NCBI GenBank assembly: GCA_905235165.1
Contig: CAJOKK010000007.1
Span: 1-31,684, forward strand
Direction: 5' to 3'
Length of the DNA: 31,684 nt
From: an uncultured Atopobiaceae bacterium
GTDB lineage: Bacteria; Actinomycetota; Coriobacteriia; Coriobacteriales; Atopobiaceae
Below the pieces are notes generated by a model. The model had not been told where the DNA came from. It did not search any database and saw nothing but the letters and a program-made list of their open reading frames with translations. Within the stretch, counting starts at the first letter, position 1, and each line of letters starts with the position of its first letter. Shown piece by piece: positions 1 to 7,493 of the stretch. A program made the position numbers and the translations under genes.

Positions 1-116
1 CCGCCGTCTACGGTTGACCCTCTCGGGATTTAGCTGACAGCTAAAGATTTGCTCCAGTCGCATTTCTACTATTCACGTTTGTGCAGTATTCGTGAAGAAA
101 GTAGAAAGGGAAGTGC

Positions 117-659
117 ATGAGCAAAGTAACGAAGACCTTTGCGGCGTTGCTGACAGCGGGGCTGCTGTCCTTGTCGCTCGTGGGGTGCGGTTCCTCCTCT
201 TCCACGCAGTCGAACTCCGATTCCTCCGGCGAGCAGGCAAAGGAGGAAATCGCTGCTACCGAAGACAATTCTTCGAACAAGAAGGACGAAAAGAAGGACG
301 ACAAGGCCGCCAATTCCGATTATGCCGTGACAATCGACGGGGCGAGGAAGGTCGAGGGCATGGACGGCGAGCAGCTTGTCGCCATTGATTTCACCTTCAC
401 GAACGTCAAGCACGACGAGCCGCAGTCGATGATGCTCGCCGCTGTGGTCGAGGCCTATCAGGATGGCGTGCAGCTGGAGAAGAGCTACTTCTCTGAGGTC
501 GATACCTCGAGCAACGACACCAAGGTCAAGGCGGGGTCGTCGGTTGCCGTGACGCAGGTTTTCAAGCTTAACAGCGACTCTGAGGTCGAAGTTACCGTAA
601 AAGAAGCCTTTAGCTGGGACAACGTTGTTCTCGCTGAGAAGAACATCACGCTTGAGTAG
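117..659 (+). CDS. DUF5067-like surface lipoprotein
   Basis: The 180-residue protein starts with a lipoprotein signal: Lys residues, a hydrophobic stretch, and the lipobox LVGC with the lipidated Cys at residue 24. A Ser/Asn/Asp/Lys-rich linker (about residues 25-67) follows, then a compact C-terminal domain (about 68-180). The domain's features, a YAVTID start, a central FTFTNV, YQDGVQLE and a late VKAGSSV, resemble the DUF5067/immunoglobulin-like family of Gram-positive lipoproteins. I infer it is anchored outside the membrane; substrate or partner is unknown. The ATG at 117 has an AAAGGGA ribosome site a few bases upstream. A small membrane protein follows 9 nt after its stop, so the two are probably co-transcribed. 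The family assignment is by recognition only; the lipoprotein call is firmer. Confidence 0.8.
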   Translation: MSKVTKTFAALLTAGLLSLSLVGCGSSSSTQSNSDSSGEQAKEEIAATEDNSSNKKDEKKDDKAANSDYAVTIDGARKVEGMDGEQLVAIDFTFTNVKHDEPQSMMLAAVVEAYQDGVQLEKSYFSEVDTSSNDTKVKAGSSVAVTQVFKLNSDSEVEVTVKEAFSWDNVVLAEKNITLE

Positions 660-668
660 GGAGTGCAC

Positions 669-1025
669 ATGAAAAAGAGTAAGTTGCTGCTTGTGTCGTT
701 GATCATCGTTGTCGCGTATCTCATTTATAGTGCCTCATACTGGTCGGGTGCCGTGAGCGGTACCGAGGGCAGCGAGGCTGCAGGGGCTGCGATTGCTAGT
801 GTCCTCGTGATGCCTCACCTGATTTGCACTGGTATCGGCGCCCTTTTCAATGCGCTGGGCTTCTTTATGAATAAGCGTGCATTCGCCCTGGTTGCCGGAA
901 TCCTGTATTCGGTGGCAATGGTGCTCTTCCCGCCCTACTTCTTCTTCGTTCTTATCGAGGCGGTTCTATGCTACGTCGCCTACGCGAAGATGAAGCCAAA
1001 GGAAGAGGTGGCAGTCGAGGCTTAG
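669..1025 (+). CDS. Small integral membrane protein, function unknown
   Basis: This 118-residue protein has a short basic N-terminus (MKKSK) and three to four hydrophobic segments: roughly residues 5-25, 40-62, 66-85 and 86-105. It ends in a charged tail (KPKEEVAVEA). I recognise no catalytic motif or family. The ATG at 669 is preferred over an in-frame GTG at 663, because the GGGAG at 659-663 sits 5 nt before the ATG and overlaps the GTG. It lies 9 nt downstream of the lipoprotein gene and is followed by a strong terminator, so the two genes probably form one short transcript. Co-function with the lipoprotein is inference from position only. Confidence 0.7.
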   Translation: MKKSKLLLVSLIIVVAYLIYSASYWSGAVSGTEGSEAAGAAIASVLVMPHLICTGIGALFNALGFFMNKRAFALVAGILYSVAMVLFPPYFFFVLIEAVLCYVAYAKMKPKEEVAVEA

Positions 1026-1054
1026 CGGATGCCCGCACGATAGAGATGGTGATG

Positions 1055-1089
1055 ACGGGGGTGCGAGCTTCGCGCCCCCGTTTTCTTTT
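1055..1089 (+). terminator. Rho-independent terminator after the lipoprotein/membrane pair
   Basis: An 11-bp stem (ACGGGGGTGCGA-type left arm against TCGCGCCCCCGT, one G-T pair) closes a very short GCT loop and is followed by TTTTCTTTT. It sits 30 nt after the membrane-protein stop codon. Confidence 0.9.
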
Positions 1090-1103
1090 GCAGGGCAGTA
1101 CTA

Positions 1104-1237
1104 CCATTTTGTGACAATATCGGCCTCGAAATGTCACTAATTGGTAGGGGAACCACCATTTTGTGACAATATCGGCCTCGAAATGTCACTATTTGGTAGG
1201 GGAGTACGGCCATCTTGTGAGAAGAACGGCCTGGAAG
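1104..1237 (+). repeat. Palindromic repeat array (family A, locus 1)
   Basis: Two near-identical 44-bp units lie at 1104-1147 and 1156-1199. Each runs from CCATTTTGTGACA to TGTCACTAWTTGGTAG, so the outer arms are inverted repeats (TTTGTGACA / TGTCACTA) around a GC-rich centre, ATATCGGCCTCGAAA. A degenerate third half-unit starts near 1210 (CCATCTTGTGAGAA). The same family, reverse-complemented, recurs at 9256-9440. The array lies between two convergent genes, which fits a mobile or structural intergenic repeat, but no transposase is in the window. Confidence 0.8.
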
Positions 1238-1265
1238 CAGACCTGTTCTTGTCGTTGAGCCTTTC

Positions 1266-1805
1266 TTAGCTCAGCAGGCGGTGTTCGAAGCGGCCATCTT
1301 CGTAGATGCCGTAACTGTGGCTACCATCCTTGGGGATGCCCACACTGCCCGGATTGAAGAACCAAATCCCGTCCGGTCCCTGCTCGTTCACCTTCACGTG
1401 CGTGTGACCGTAAACAAGGGCGCTGCCCGCCGCGAGCGCCGGGCGCTTGTCCACACTGCCATGCAGGCCCGAGCCATACACGTGTCCATGCGTGAGGAAG
1501 AGCGAACGCCCCGTATCCACATCAAGCAGGGTGTTGTTCGTCGCCATGCAGGCAAAGTCGAGCACCATCTGGTCGACCTCGGCCTCGCAGTTGCCGCGCA
1601 CAGCAAACACCTGCTCGGCAATCCCGTTCAGCAGCTCGATCACACGCTTGGGTGCGTAGTCTTCCGGCAGGTCGTTGCGCGGGCCGTGGTAAAGCAGGTC
1701 GCCGAGAAGAATCACGCGATCGGGCTTCTCCTCATCAATGGCCTGCATCAGCTTCTCGCACCACTGTGCGGCGCCGTGGATATCGGACGCAATGACCAGC
1801 TTCAT
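1266..1805 (-). CDS. yfcE: YfcE-type metallophosphoesterase (phosphodiesterase)
   Basis: The 179-residue protein has the full calcineurin-like metallophosphoesterase motif set in order: D8xH10 (SDIH), G35D36, GN72CE, TH106GH108, and GH134TH136. These bind two metal ions and catalyse phosphodiester hydrolysis. Size and motif spacing match the YfcE/MJ0936 subfamily, whose biological substrate is not settled. The ATG at 1805 has GGGAG about 8 nt upstream. Its start is only 12 nt after the murE stop on the same strand, so it is probably the distal gene of a murE-yfcE operon. I see no U-tract terminator at its 3' end, only the repeat array. The family is confident; the symbol is by similarity to E. 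coli YfcE. Confidence 0.88.
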   Translation of the reverse strand: MKLVIASDIHGAAQWCEKLMQAIDEEKPDRVILLGDLLYHGPRNDLPEDYAPKRVIELLNGIAEQVFAVRGNCEAEVDQMVLDFACMATNNTLLDVDTGRSLFLTHGHVYGSGLHGSVDKRPALAAGSALVYGHTHVKVNEQGPDGIWFFNPGSVGIPKDGSHSYGIYEDGRFEHRLLS

Positions 1806-1817
1806 GGCTCGCTCCCT

Positions 1818-3353
1818 TTAGGCCTCGCGCTCGTAAGCGACAACGGCCTCCTCGAAGATCTCCCCGTCCGGTCGGCAGGGGACGAAGTTGTCGCCCTCAT
1901 GCTGGCGGGTCTCGTCACCTTTGGCAAGCAGGCACACGAGGGCCTTCTTGCCACACTCGAAGGCGTATTTCACGGAGTAGGCGATGGCCTCCTCGCGGTC
2001 GTTGATGATGCGGTACTCCGCACCTTCTGGCGTGTTACCCGCCATCTCGGCGCAAATGTCGGCAACCTCTTCGTGTGCTGGGTCCTCCTCGGTATAGATG
2101 AGAAGGTCAGACCACTTGGCCGCCTCCTGCGGAAGCTCAACGCGACGCTCGAGCGCCTTGTCGCCGGGGCAGCCGAAGACGGCGATGATCTCATGCTCGG
2201 GGAACTCCTCCTTCATCGAGGAGAAGAAGCGCTGGTAGGAGAGCTTGTTGTGGGCGTAATCCACGATGGCGGTCACGTTGCCGTCACGCGTGGGAATGAC
2301 CTCCATGCGGCCAGGCACGCGGGTGTGCGCGATGCCGGCGGCCACCTGCTCGGCATCGATGCCCAGCAGCTCGCAGACGCTGATGGCGCATAGGGCGTTC
2401 TCCACGTTGAAGAGGCCGGGGAAGGGGATGGTGACGCTCGTCTCCCAGCTCGGCGTGTGTGCCGTGAAGCTGACGCTTCCACCGTGCGCCTCGATGTCGC
2501 TCGCCCAGACCGAGATGCCCTCGCCGGGGCCCTTGTCGGAATAGACGATGACGCGCTCGCATACCTGCGCGGCGTCAAGCACCTCTTCAAAGCGGTCGGT
2601 GCCACGGTTCACTACGGCCATGCGCGACTGGGAGAAGATCTTCAGCTTGCTCTGGAAGTAGTCTTCGAAGTCGGGGTGCTCGATGGGGGAGATGTGGTCG
2701 CGTCCGAGATTGAGGAAGCAGCCCACGTCGAAGGTGAGGTCGAGCGTGCGGTCGTACTTGAGCGCGTGGCTCGAGACCTCCATGACGAGGCGACCCAGGC
2801 CCGACTCGCGCACGTTGGCGACGTGGCGCCAGAGGTCGGGTGCCTCGGGCGTGGTGTTGACGCTCTCGAAGTTCTCGATGCCGTCGTAGGTGTCGATGGA
2901 GCCCATGACGCCCGTGCCCGAACCAAGCTCGCCCTTGTCGAGAATGGCGCGCAGCATGTAAGCCGTGGTGGACTTGCCCTTGGTGCCCGTGATGCCGATG
3001 ACGTCGATGTCGTGGTCGGGGTGGCCCCAGGCGAGGGGCGAGACGATGGCCATGGCTCGACGCACGTCACTCACCACGACGGCGGGCACGCCCGGCGCGA
3101 CCTCGGTCAGCTCCGCAGCGTGCGCCTCGTCGCAGAGGTAGGCAACGGAGCCCTTCTCAAGGGCGGTGAGCAGGTACTGCGTTCGGAAGGCCGCTCCCTT
3201 GCAGATAAAGAGGTGCCCAGCCGCCGAGAAGCGCGAGTCGCAATCGGCTCCGGTGATCGCGGGCTCATCCGAGCTGCGCTCGATGCCGTTCGTCTCGACG
3301 AGAAGGCCCTTCTCGTCGAGCAGGGCAACAAGGGAGGAAAGCGAGACAGCCAT
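1818..3353 (-). CDS. murE: UDP-MurNAc-tripeptide synthetase (MurE), non-DAP type
   Basis: This 511-residue Mur ligase adds the third stem-peptide residue to UDP-MurNAc-L-Ala-D-Glu in the cytoplasm, using ATP. Visible motifs are the P-loop GTKGKST (123-129), EVSSHAL (192-198), the central-domain NVENALCA, VDYAHN (365-370) and VFGCPGDK (393-400). In the C-terminal domain the DAP-recognition DNPRxE signature is absent; the position reads TEEDPAHEE (421-429), and LAKGDETRQ replaces the usual GKGHE segment. This points to L-Lys or L-Orn as substrate rather than meso-DAP (inference). The start is ATG 3353, with GGAG at 3359-3362. An upstream in-frame start at 3368 would lie inside the tRNA terminator. 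It is followed by yfcE and preceded by tRNA-Val. Confidence 0.93.
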   Translation of the reverse strand: MAVSLSSLVALLDEKGLLVETNGIERSSDEPAITGADCDSRFSAAGHLFICKGAAFRTQYLLTALEKGSVAYLCDEAHAAELTEVAPGVPAVVVSDVRRAMAIVSPLAWGHPDHDIDVIGITGTKGKSTTAYMLRAILDKGELGSGTGVMGSIDTYDGIENFESVNTTPEAPDLWRHVANVRESGLGRLVMEVSSHALKYDRTLDLTFDVGCFLNLGRDHISPIEHPDFEDYFQSKLKIFSQSRMAVVNRGTDRFEEVLDAAQVCERVIVYSDKGPGEGISVWASDIEAHGGSVSFTAHTPSWETSVTIPFPGLFNVENALCAISVCELLGIDAEQVAAGIAHTRVPGRMEVIPTRDGNVTAIVDYAHNKLSYQRFFSSMKEEFPEHEIIAVFGCPGDKALERRVELPQEAAKWSDLLIYTEEDPAHEEVADICAEMAGNTPEGAEYRIINDREEAIAYSVKYAFECGKKALVCLLAKGDETRQHEGDNFVPCRPDGEIFEEAVVAYEREA

Positions 3354-3365
3354 GGCCACTCCAAA

Positions 3366-3390
3366 CAAAAAAGCGCCCCATGTGGGGCGC
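3366..3390 (-). terminator. Rho-independent terminator behind tRNA-Val, upstream of murE
   Basis: A 7-bp perfect GC stem (GCGCCCC/GGGGCGC, loop of 4) at 3373-3390 is followed on the minus strand by six U (3367-3372). It lies 14 nt past the tRNA 3' end and only 13 nt before the murE start codon (3353). Confidence 0.85.
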
Positions 3391-3404
3391 AGCCAAGTCG
3401 TAGG

Positions 3405-3477
3405 TGGGCGATGACGGATTTGAACCGCCGACCTTGTGCTTGTAAGGCACCTGCGCTAGCCACTGCGCCAATCGCCC
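3405..3477 (-). tRNA. tRNA-Val (anticodon UAC)
   Basis: The minus strand folds into a 73-nt cloverleaf. The acceptor stem GGGCGAT pairs with ATCGCCC and the D stem GCGC pairs with GCGC. The anticodon loop is CTTACAA (anticodon TAC, reads GUA) and the T arm is GGCGG-TTCAAAT-CCGTC. The discriminator base is A at 3405, and CCA is not encoded. Base pair 27-43 is a G-A mismatch, otherwise the stems are sound. The T-loop TTCAAAT fixes the strand. Confidence 0.92.
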
Positions 3478-3488
3478 GTGCACATGAG

Positions 3489-3497
3489 AGTGTATCA
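3489..3497 (-). promoter_or_regulatory. Likely extended -10 promoter for tRNA-Val
   Basis: On the minus strand the sequence TGATACACT is an extended -10 element, with TACACT at 3494-3489. It would place the transcript start about 5 nt before the mature tRNA 5' end. No good -35 hexamer is seen at the expected distance. Confidence 0.4.
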
Positions 3498-3534
3498 CAG
3501 CTGCAGAAGCGAGGTCGCAGGGGAAGAGAAGGCA

Positions 3535-3612
3535 GAGGTGGTTCTCTGTGCAGCTCCAGGGAACACGGGAGGTGGTTCTCTGTGTACGGGAGCATGGGGA
3601 CGGTTCTCTGTG
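3535..3612 (+). repeat. Three direct copies of a GGTTCTCTGTG repeat
   Basis: The core GGTTCTCTGTG occurs at 3540-3550, 3574-3584 and 3602-3612, each preceded by a G-rich flank (GAGGTG, GGAGGTG, GGGGAC). The third copy reads GGGGACGGTTCTCTGTG. The copies fill most of the gap between the tRNA gene and rph. I recall very similar intergenic repeats in other anaerobe genomes, but cannot verify this here. Confidence 0.65.
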
Positions 3613-3658
3613 TTACCGTTGGTGAGCATCCTGCGTACATCGCGCTTAAGGAGGATTC

Positions 3659-4387
3659 ATGGCAGAAACTGCCCGCTCATATGGCCGTGCGGCAAGTGAG
3701 ATGCGCCCGGTCAAGCTGACGCGTAACACGATGAAGAACGCGGACGGCTCGTGCCTCGCCGAGTTTGGTGACACGCGCGTGCTCTGCACCGCGACGATTG
3801 AGGAAGGCGTGCCCAACTGGCGTCGTGGACAGCGCGCTGGCTGGGTGACAGCTGAGTACGCGATGCTCCCCGCCTCGACGGGTCGTCGTACCCCTCGTGA
3901 GCAGCGTGGACGCAAAGGTCGCTCGATGGAGATCGAGCGGCTCATCGGTCGTAGCCTGCGTACCGTGGTCGACATGTTCAAGCTCGGTGAGCTCACGGTG
4001 ACCTGCGACTGCGACGTCATCCAGGCCGATGGCGGCACACGCACGGCCAGCGTGACCGGTGCCTGGGTTGCCTTGCATGACGCCCTTGCCGCCTGGGTGG
4101 CGGCTGGAAAGCTCAAGAAGATGCCGCTGACCGGCCAGGTGGCCGCGGTGTCGATGGGTATGGTGGGAAGCGAGCTCCTGCTTGACCTCGACTATCCCGA
4201 GGACAGCCACGCCCAGGTAGACATGAACCTCGTAGGAACGGGCGACGGCCGCATCATCGAGGTGCAGGGCACCGGCGAGCGTGTTGCCTTCGACCGTGCG
4301 CAGATGGACGCCCTTCTCGACATGGGCCAGATGGGTATTGAGCAGCTTGTTGCCCTGCAGCGCGAGGTTTGCGGCTACGAGGGCTAA
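3659..4387 (+). CDS. rph: Ribonuclease PH
   Basis: A 242-residue phosphorolytic 3'-5' exoribonuclease that trims tRNA 3' ends with phosphate, acting in the cytoplasm as a hexamer. The N-terminus RSYGRAASEMRPVKL, the DTRVLCTAT segment, the basic GRRTPREQRGRKGRSMEIER loop and the phosphate-site GGTRTASVTGAW are all characteristic. The length matches the family, and no truncation is seen. Start ATG 3659 has a near-perfect AAGGAGG at 3648-3654. It is followed 43 nt later by rdgB, the usual rph-rdgB order in Gram-positive genomes, so the two are probably co-transcribed. Confidence 0.96.
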   Translation: MAETARSYGRAASEMRPVKLTRNTMKNADGSCLAEFGDTRVLCTATIEEGVPNWRRGQRAGWVTAEYAMLPASTGRRTPREQRGRKGRSMEIERLIGRSLRTVVDMFKLGELTVTCDCDVIQADGGTRTASVTGAWVALHDALAAWVAAGKLKKMPLTGQVAAVSMGMVGSELLLDLDYPEDSHAQVDMNLVGTGDGRIIEVQGTGERVAFDRAQMDALLDMGQMGIEQLVALQREVCGYEG

Positions 4388-4430
4388 TGCGAGAAAGAAC
4401 ACGGCTACGTGCCGAGATGAAAGGACTGAC

Positions 4431-5066
4431 ATGATTGATATCGCCACGTTGGATCCCGAGACGACGATTGTGGTCGCGACGGGCAATGCCCACAAGCTGA
4501 GCGAGATTGAGGCGATTCTCGGCGAGACGCCCGCCCTGCACGACCAGCGTTTCGTTGCGCTGGGCGAGCTCGGCACCTTTGACGACCCTGAGGAGAATGG
4601 CGCCGACTTCTTTGAGAATGCCCTCATCAAGGCCCGCGCCGCCCTCGACGAGACGGGCCTCTCCATTGCCGTCGCCGACGATTCGGGCCTGTGCGTCGAT
4701 GCGCTTGATGGAGCCCCGGGCATCATGAGCGCCCGTTGGGCCGGCGAACATGGCAATGACGAGGCCAACAATGACAAGCTCCTCGCCGAGCTGGCCGATG
4801 TGCCCGAGGGCCAGCGTGGTGCGCACTTCCACTCGACGGTTGTGCTGGTGGTGCGCGACGAGGACGGCGAGGAGGTGCTGCGTGGTGACGGCGACGTGGC
4901 CGGCAGCATCGCCTTCGAGCGCAAGGGCACGAACGGCTTTGGCTACGATCCGCTCTTCAAAGTGGCCGAGCTTGACGGCCGTCGCATGGCCGAGCTCGAG
5001 CCTGTCGAGAAGAACGCGCTCAGCCACCGCTTCCACGCACTGCAGGACCTCTCGCAGAAGCTGTAG
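4431..5066 (+). CDS. rdgB: XTP/dITP diphosphatase (RdgB/HAM1 family)
   Basis: A 211-residue pyrophosphatase that removes non-canonical purine triphosphates (dITP, XTP) from the nucleotide pool, giving NMP and PPi. Motifs seen: ATGNAHKLSEI at the N-terminus, DDSGLCVDALDGAPGIMSARWAG in the middle, GFGYDPLF near 170, and the C-terminal SHR segment, which together bind the base and the metal-triphosphate. I chose ATG 4431, which has AAAGGA about 6 nt upstream; the frame is open further 5' into rph but without family similarity. It follows rph and ends 23 nt before a strong hairpin. Confidence 0.95.
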   Translation: MIDIATLDPETTIVVATGNAHKLSEIEAILGETPALHDQRFVALGELGTFDDPEENGADFFENALIKARAALDETGLSIAVADDSGLCVDALDGAPGIMSARWAGEHGNDEANNDKLLAELADVPEGQRGAHFHSTVVLVVRDEDGEEVLRGDGDVAGSIAFERKGTNGFGYDPLFKVAELDGRRMAELEPVEKNALSHRFHALQDLSQKL

Positions 5067-5088
5067 ACGCCGTAGGCGCACGCAAGCA

Positions 5089-5134
5089 AAAGCCGCCCCC
5101 AGGTGTAGATGCGCTTGGGGGCGGCTCTTTTTGT
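5089..5134. terminator. Bidirectional terminator between rdgB and the Xaa-Pro peptidase
   Basis: The stem AGCCGCCCCC / GGGGGCGGCT has a 16-nt loop. It is flanked by AAAA on the left and CTTTTTG on the right, so it can serve both convergent genes. Confidence 0.88.
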
Positions 5135-5150
5135 CTTGTGGTCGCTGTTG

Positions 5151-6227
5151 CTAGACCGTCAGCACGGTGGCCTCGTGCGAGTAGTGGTTTAGGATTTCGT
5201 GCCCGTCCTCGGTAACGAGGCAGAGGTCCTCGATCCTCACGCCGAGGTCACCCTCAAGGTAGATGCCGGGCTCGATCGAGAAGATCTGACCGGGCTGCAC
5301 ACGATCGTGGTTGCTGCTCGAAACGTCACCCGGCTCGTGAACTTGCAGGCCAATCTGGTGGCCAAGTCGATGCGTGAAGTACTCGCCGTAGCCCGCCTTG
5401 GTGATGAGGTCGCGGGCGGTGGTATCTATCTGGGCAAACTCGACGCCGGGCTTCACAAGGGCCGCCGCCGCCTCGTTGGCCTTGCGCACCGTTTCGTAGA
5501 CCTCCAGCTGGCGTGCCGTGGGCTCGGCCGTGAAGAAGGTGCGGGTCATGTCGGAGCAATAGCCGTTCCACAGGCACCCCACGTCAAAGAGGACGGTCTG
5601 GCCGGGCACGAAGGGCGTGTCGTCGGGCTCGTGATGCGGGTCGGCTGCGTTGGCGCCAAAGCTCACGATCGGATCGAAGGAATAGCCATCCGAACCGAGG
5701 CGGCGATACTCTCCCAGCAAGGCTTCGGCGATGGCGCGCTCGGTCACGCCCTCGCGCACCTGCGCGGCAAGCCAGCCCATGGCCTCGTCGTTCAGGGCGC
5801 TCGCCTTGCGCATGAGCTCCTGCTCTTCTGCGTCCTTGATGGAGCGGGCCGCGTCCACGGCAAGCGACGCGAGCTCAAAGCCCTGCGCGGCGGCCAGCTT
5901 CATGAGCGGCAGCAGCCAGCGAGCGGCAAGGTCCTTGTCCACTCCGAGCGGCGCGTTCTTGTCGCAAACCTCGACCACGAGGGGCAATGGGTCGTCGGTG
6001 TCAGAGAAGGTCACGACGCGGTCGGCATGGCCTGTGGCATCGGGGAAGAGCAGGTTGCAGAAGAGGGTGCTGCCGCGGTCGCTGAGGTGCAGCGCGAAGA
6101 AGCGCTCGTGCGGGAAGGTGTAGTAGCCGGTGAGGTAGCTGATGGAGGTGGGGTCGCAGAAGAGGGCCTGCGAGAGCCCCTGCTGCTCGAGATTGTCGAG
6201 AACACGCTGAATACGCTGGTTAAACAT
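5151..6227 (-). CDS. M24 family Xaa-Pro aminopeptidase/dipeptidase
   Basis: A 358-residue metallopeptidase with a creatinase-like N-terminal domain (about 1-130) and a pita-bread catalytic domain. The five metal ligands of the family are visible: D215 (LFDVGC), D226 (CSDMTRTFF), H290 (HRLGHQIGL), E319 (SIEPGIY) and E333 (VRIEDL). It should hydrolyse X-Pro bonds from peptides in the cytoplasm. Whether it is an aminopeptidase (PepP-like) or a prolidase (PepQ-like) cannot be decided from the sequence, so no symbol is given. The family's usual GHGIG is GHQIG here. Start ATG 6227 has AAAGGAAG just upstream. It is transcribed divergently from veg. Confidence 0.92.
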   Translation of the reverse strand: MFNQRIQRVLDNLEQQGLSQALFCDPTSISYLTGYYTFPHERFFALHLSDRGSTLFCNLLFPDATGHADRVVTFSDTDDPLPLVVEVCDKNAPLGVDKDLAARWLLPLMKLAAAQGFELASLAVDAARSIKDAEEQELMRKASALNDEAMGWLAAQVREGVTERAIAEALLGEYRRLGSDGYSFDPIVSFGANAADPHHEPDDTPFVPGQTVLFDVGCLWNGYCSDMTRTFFTAEPTARQLEVYETVRKANEAAAALVKPGVEFAQIDTTARDLITKAGYGEYFTHRLGHQIGLQVHEPGDVSSSNHDRVQPGQIFSIEPGIYLEGDLGVRIEDLCLVTEDGHEILNHYSHEATVLTV

Positions 6228-6313
6228 GTCTTCCTTTCGTGAAGTCGAAGAGCCTGCGGTAGAATGAGAAGACTCATGTACAGTGCCGTTTGAACGGCGT
6301 AACGGGGGTTTGA

Positions 6314-6610
6314 ATGGATACCGAAATTCCGTCCGTTAACAGGGTAGACGATATTCGCGAGGAGCTTGGCGCACTGCAGGGTCAGCGCATCAAGGTCCGC
6401 GCGAACATGGGACGCTCGCGCATTGTCGAGCGTGCCGGCACGCTGGTGGGCGTCCACCCGTCGCTGTTTGTCGTCGAGGTTGAGGAGCGTCGCGGCCGTC
6501 GCGCGCGCCAATCCTACCAGTATGTTGACGTTCTGACCAACACGGTCGAGCTGTACGACATCGAGACTGGTGAGCGCATCCTCGACTTCACGCCCGAAGA
6601 GTCGGAGTAA
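6314..6610 (+). CDS. veg: Veg family protein
   Basis: A 98-residue protein with the Veg/DUF1021 core. A G-x-R-I-K-V-R-A-N-x-G-R segment (residues 24-35) is followed by ERAGTLVGVHPSLFVVEVE and an SYQYVDVLTNTVELY block. Veg is a small SH3-like beta-barrel known in Bacillus as a highly expressed protein linked to biofilm control; its molecular role is unclear. The order veg-ispE is the same as in Bacillus, which supports the call. The ATG at 6314 has a G-rich site (GGGGG) 6 nt upstream. Its stop is 8 nt before the ispE start, so the two are co-transcribed. Confidence 0.88.
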   Translation: MDTEIPSVNRVDDIREELGALQGQRIKVRANMGRSRIVERAGTLVGVHPSLFVVEVEERRGRRARQSYQYVDVLTNTVELYDIETGERILDFTPEESE

Positions 6611-6617
6611 CGCGGTC

Positions 6618-7487
6618 ATGGGCGCCGAGACGGCCACATCCGTTTCGTTGGCGGCAAACGCCAAGGTCAACCTGCACCTGGGTATCTATCCAGGTCGAGA
6701 TGAGCGTGGCTACCACCGCGCCGACTCGATCATGATCGCGCTTGAGCTGCATGACGAAGTGACCGCTGCCCCAGCAGACCAGCTTGAGGTGCGCGTAACG
6801 CCCGAGCTTGACGTTCCGGTTGAGAAGACACTCATAGCCCGTACGGCCCGCGCCCTTGCCGAGGAGTTCGGTATCGAGGCTGGTGCCCATATCGAGCTCG
6901 TGCGTCACATTCCCGATAAGAGCGGCCTGGGCAGCGCGTCAACAGACACCGCCGCCACGATTCGGGCGCTCTGCAAGCTCTGGAATATCGACGAGAAGGA
7001 CCCGCGTGTGCTCGCCCTTGCTCGTCGCTCCGGCGCTGATGTTGCCTTTTTCCTTAATCCCATGCCGTCTTGGCTTGACGGCGTGGGAGATAACCTGCGC
7101 GAAGTTTATCCGGCGCTTATCGGTGTGCCGGTGGTGCTCGCGCGTCCTGCCGGTGGCGTGTCGACGCCTGCGGCCTATGCGGAGTTCGACCGCAACCCCA
7201 TAGAACCCCAGCCTATCGATGCGATGGCCGATGCGCTCAAGGCATCCGATGCGCGCCTTGTGGCCGATGCTTTGTATAACAACCTCGCTCCTGCGGCTTG
7301 TGCCATCGAAGCGGAGGAGCAGACGGTGGTTGATACCCTCGCTGCTTGCGATGGTGTGCTTGCGGCTCAGGTGACGGGCTCGGGGAGCTGCGTCTTCGGA
7401 TTATGCGAGAGCGACGAGGCGGCCCAGGTTGCTGCCGACGTTGCCGCAGCTCACGGCTGGTGGTCACTCGCGACGCACACGGCTTAG
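6618..7487 (+). CDS. ispE: 4-(cytidine 5'-diphospho)-2-C-methyl-D-erythritol kinase
   Basis: A 289-residue GHMP kinase of the MEP isoprenoid pathway, phosphorylating CDP-methylerythritol at the 2-hydroxyl. Seen are the substrate-site K16 (AKVNLHLGI), the GHMP ATP loop SGLGSAST (102-109, a variant of the usual GLGGGSSDAA), the catalytic D141 in SGADVAFFL, and the C-terminal glycine loop GSGSCVFGL. ATG 6618 is chosen: the longer frame overlaps veg, and a GGAG lies at 6604-6607, 10 nt from the ATG, an acceptable but weak site. The gene is the second of the veg-ispE unit and ends just before a large palindrome. Confidence 0.9.
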   Translation: MGAETATSVSLAANAKVNLHLGIYPGRDERGYHRADSIMIALELHDEVTAAPADQLEVRVTPELDVPVEKTLIARTARALAEEFGIEAGAHIELVRHIPDKSGLGSASTDTAATIRALCKLWNIDEKDPRVLALARRSGADVAFFLNPMPSWLDGVGDNLREVYPALIGVPVVLARPAGGVSTPAAYAEFDRNPIEPQPIDAMADALKASDARLVADALYNNLAPAACAIEAEEQTVVDTLAACDGVLAAQVTGSGSCVFGLCESDEAAQVAADVAAAHGWWSLATHTA

Positions 7488-7493
7488 CGTAAA

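Noticed and set aside
29..45. Short inverted repeat TTTAGCT/AGCTAAA before the lipoprotein gene
   Set aside because: Too short to call a terminator or operator; it may be chance or the end of a gene outside the window.
3405..3477. tRNA read on the plus strand with a GTA (Tyr) loop
   Set aside because: The T-loop TTCAAAT and the D arm are correct only on the minus strand, giving Val(UAC).
2457..3719. 420-residue plus-strand open frame across murE and the tRNA gene
   Set aside because: Runs antisense to murE and through the tRNA; no ribosome site and no motif.
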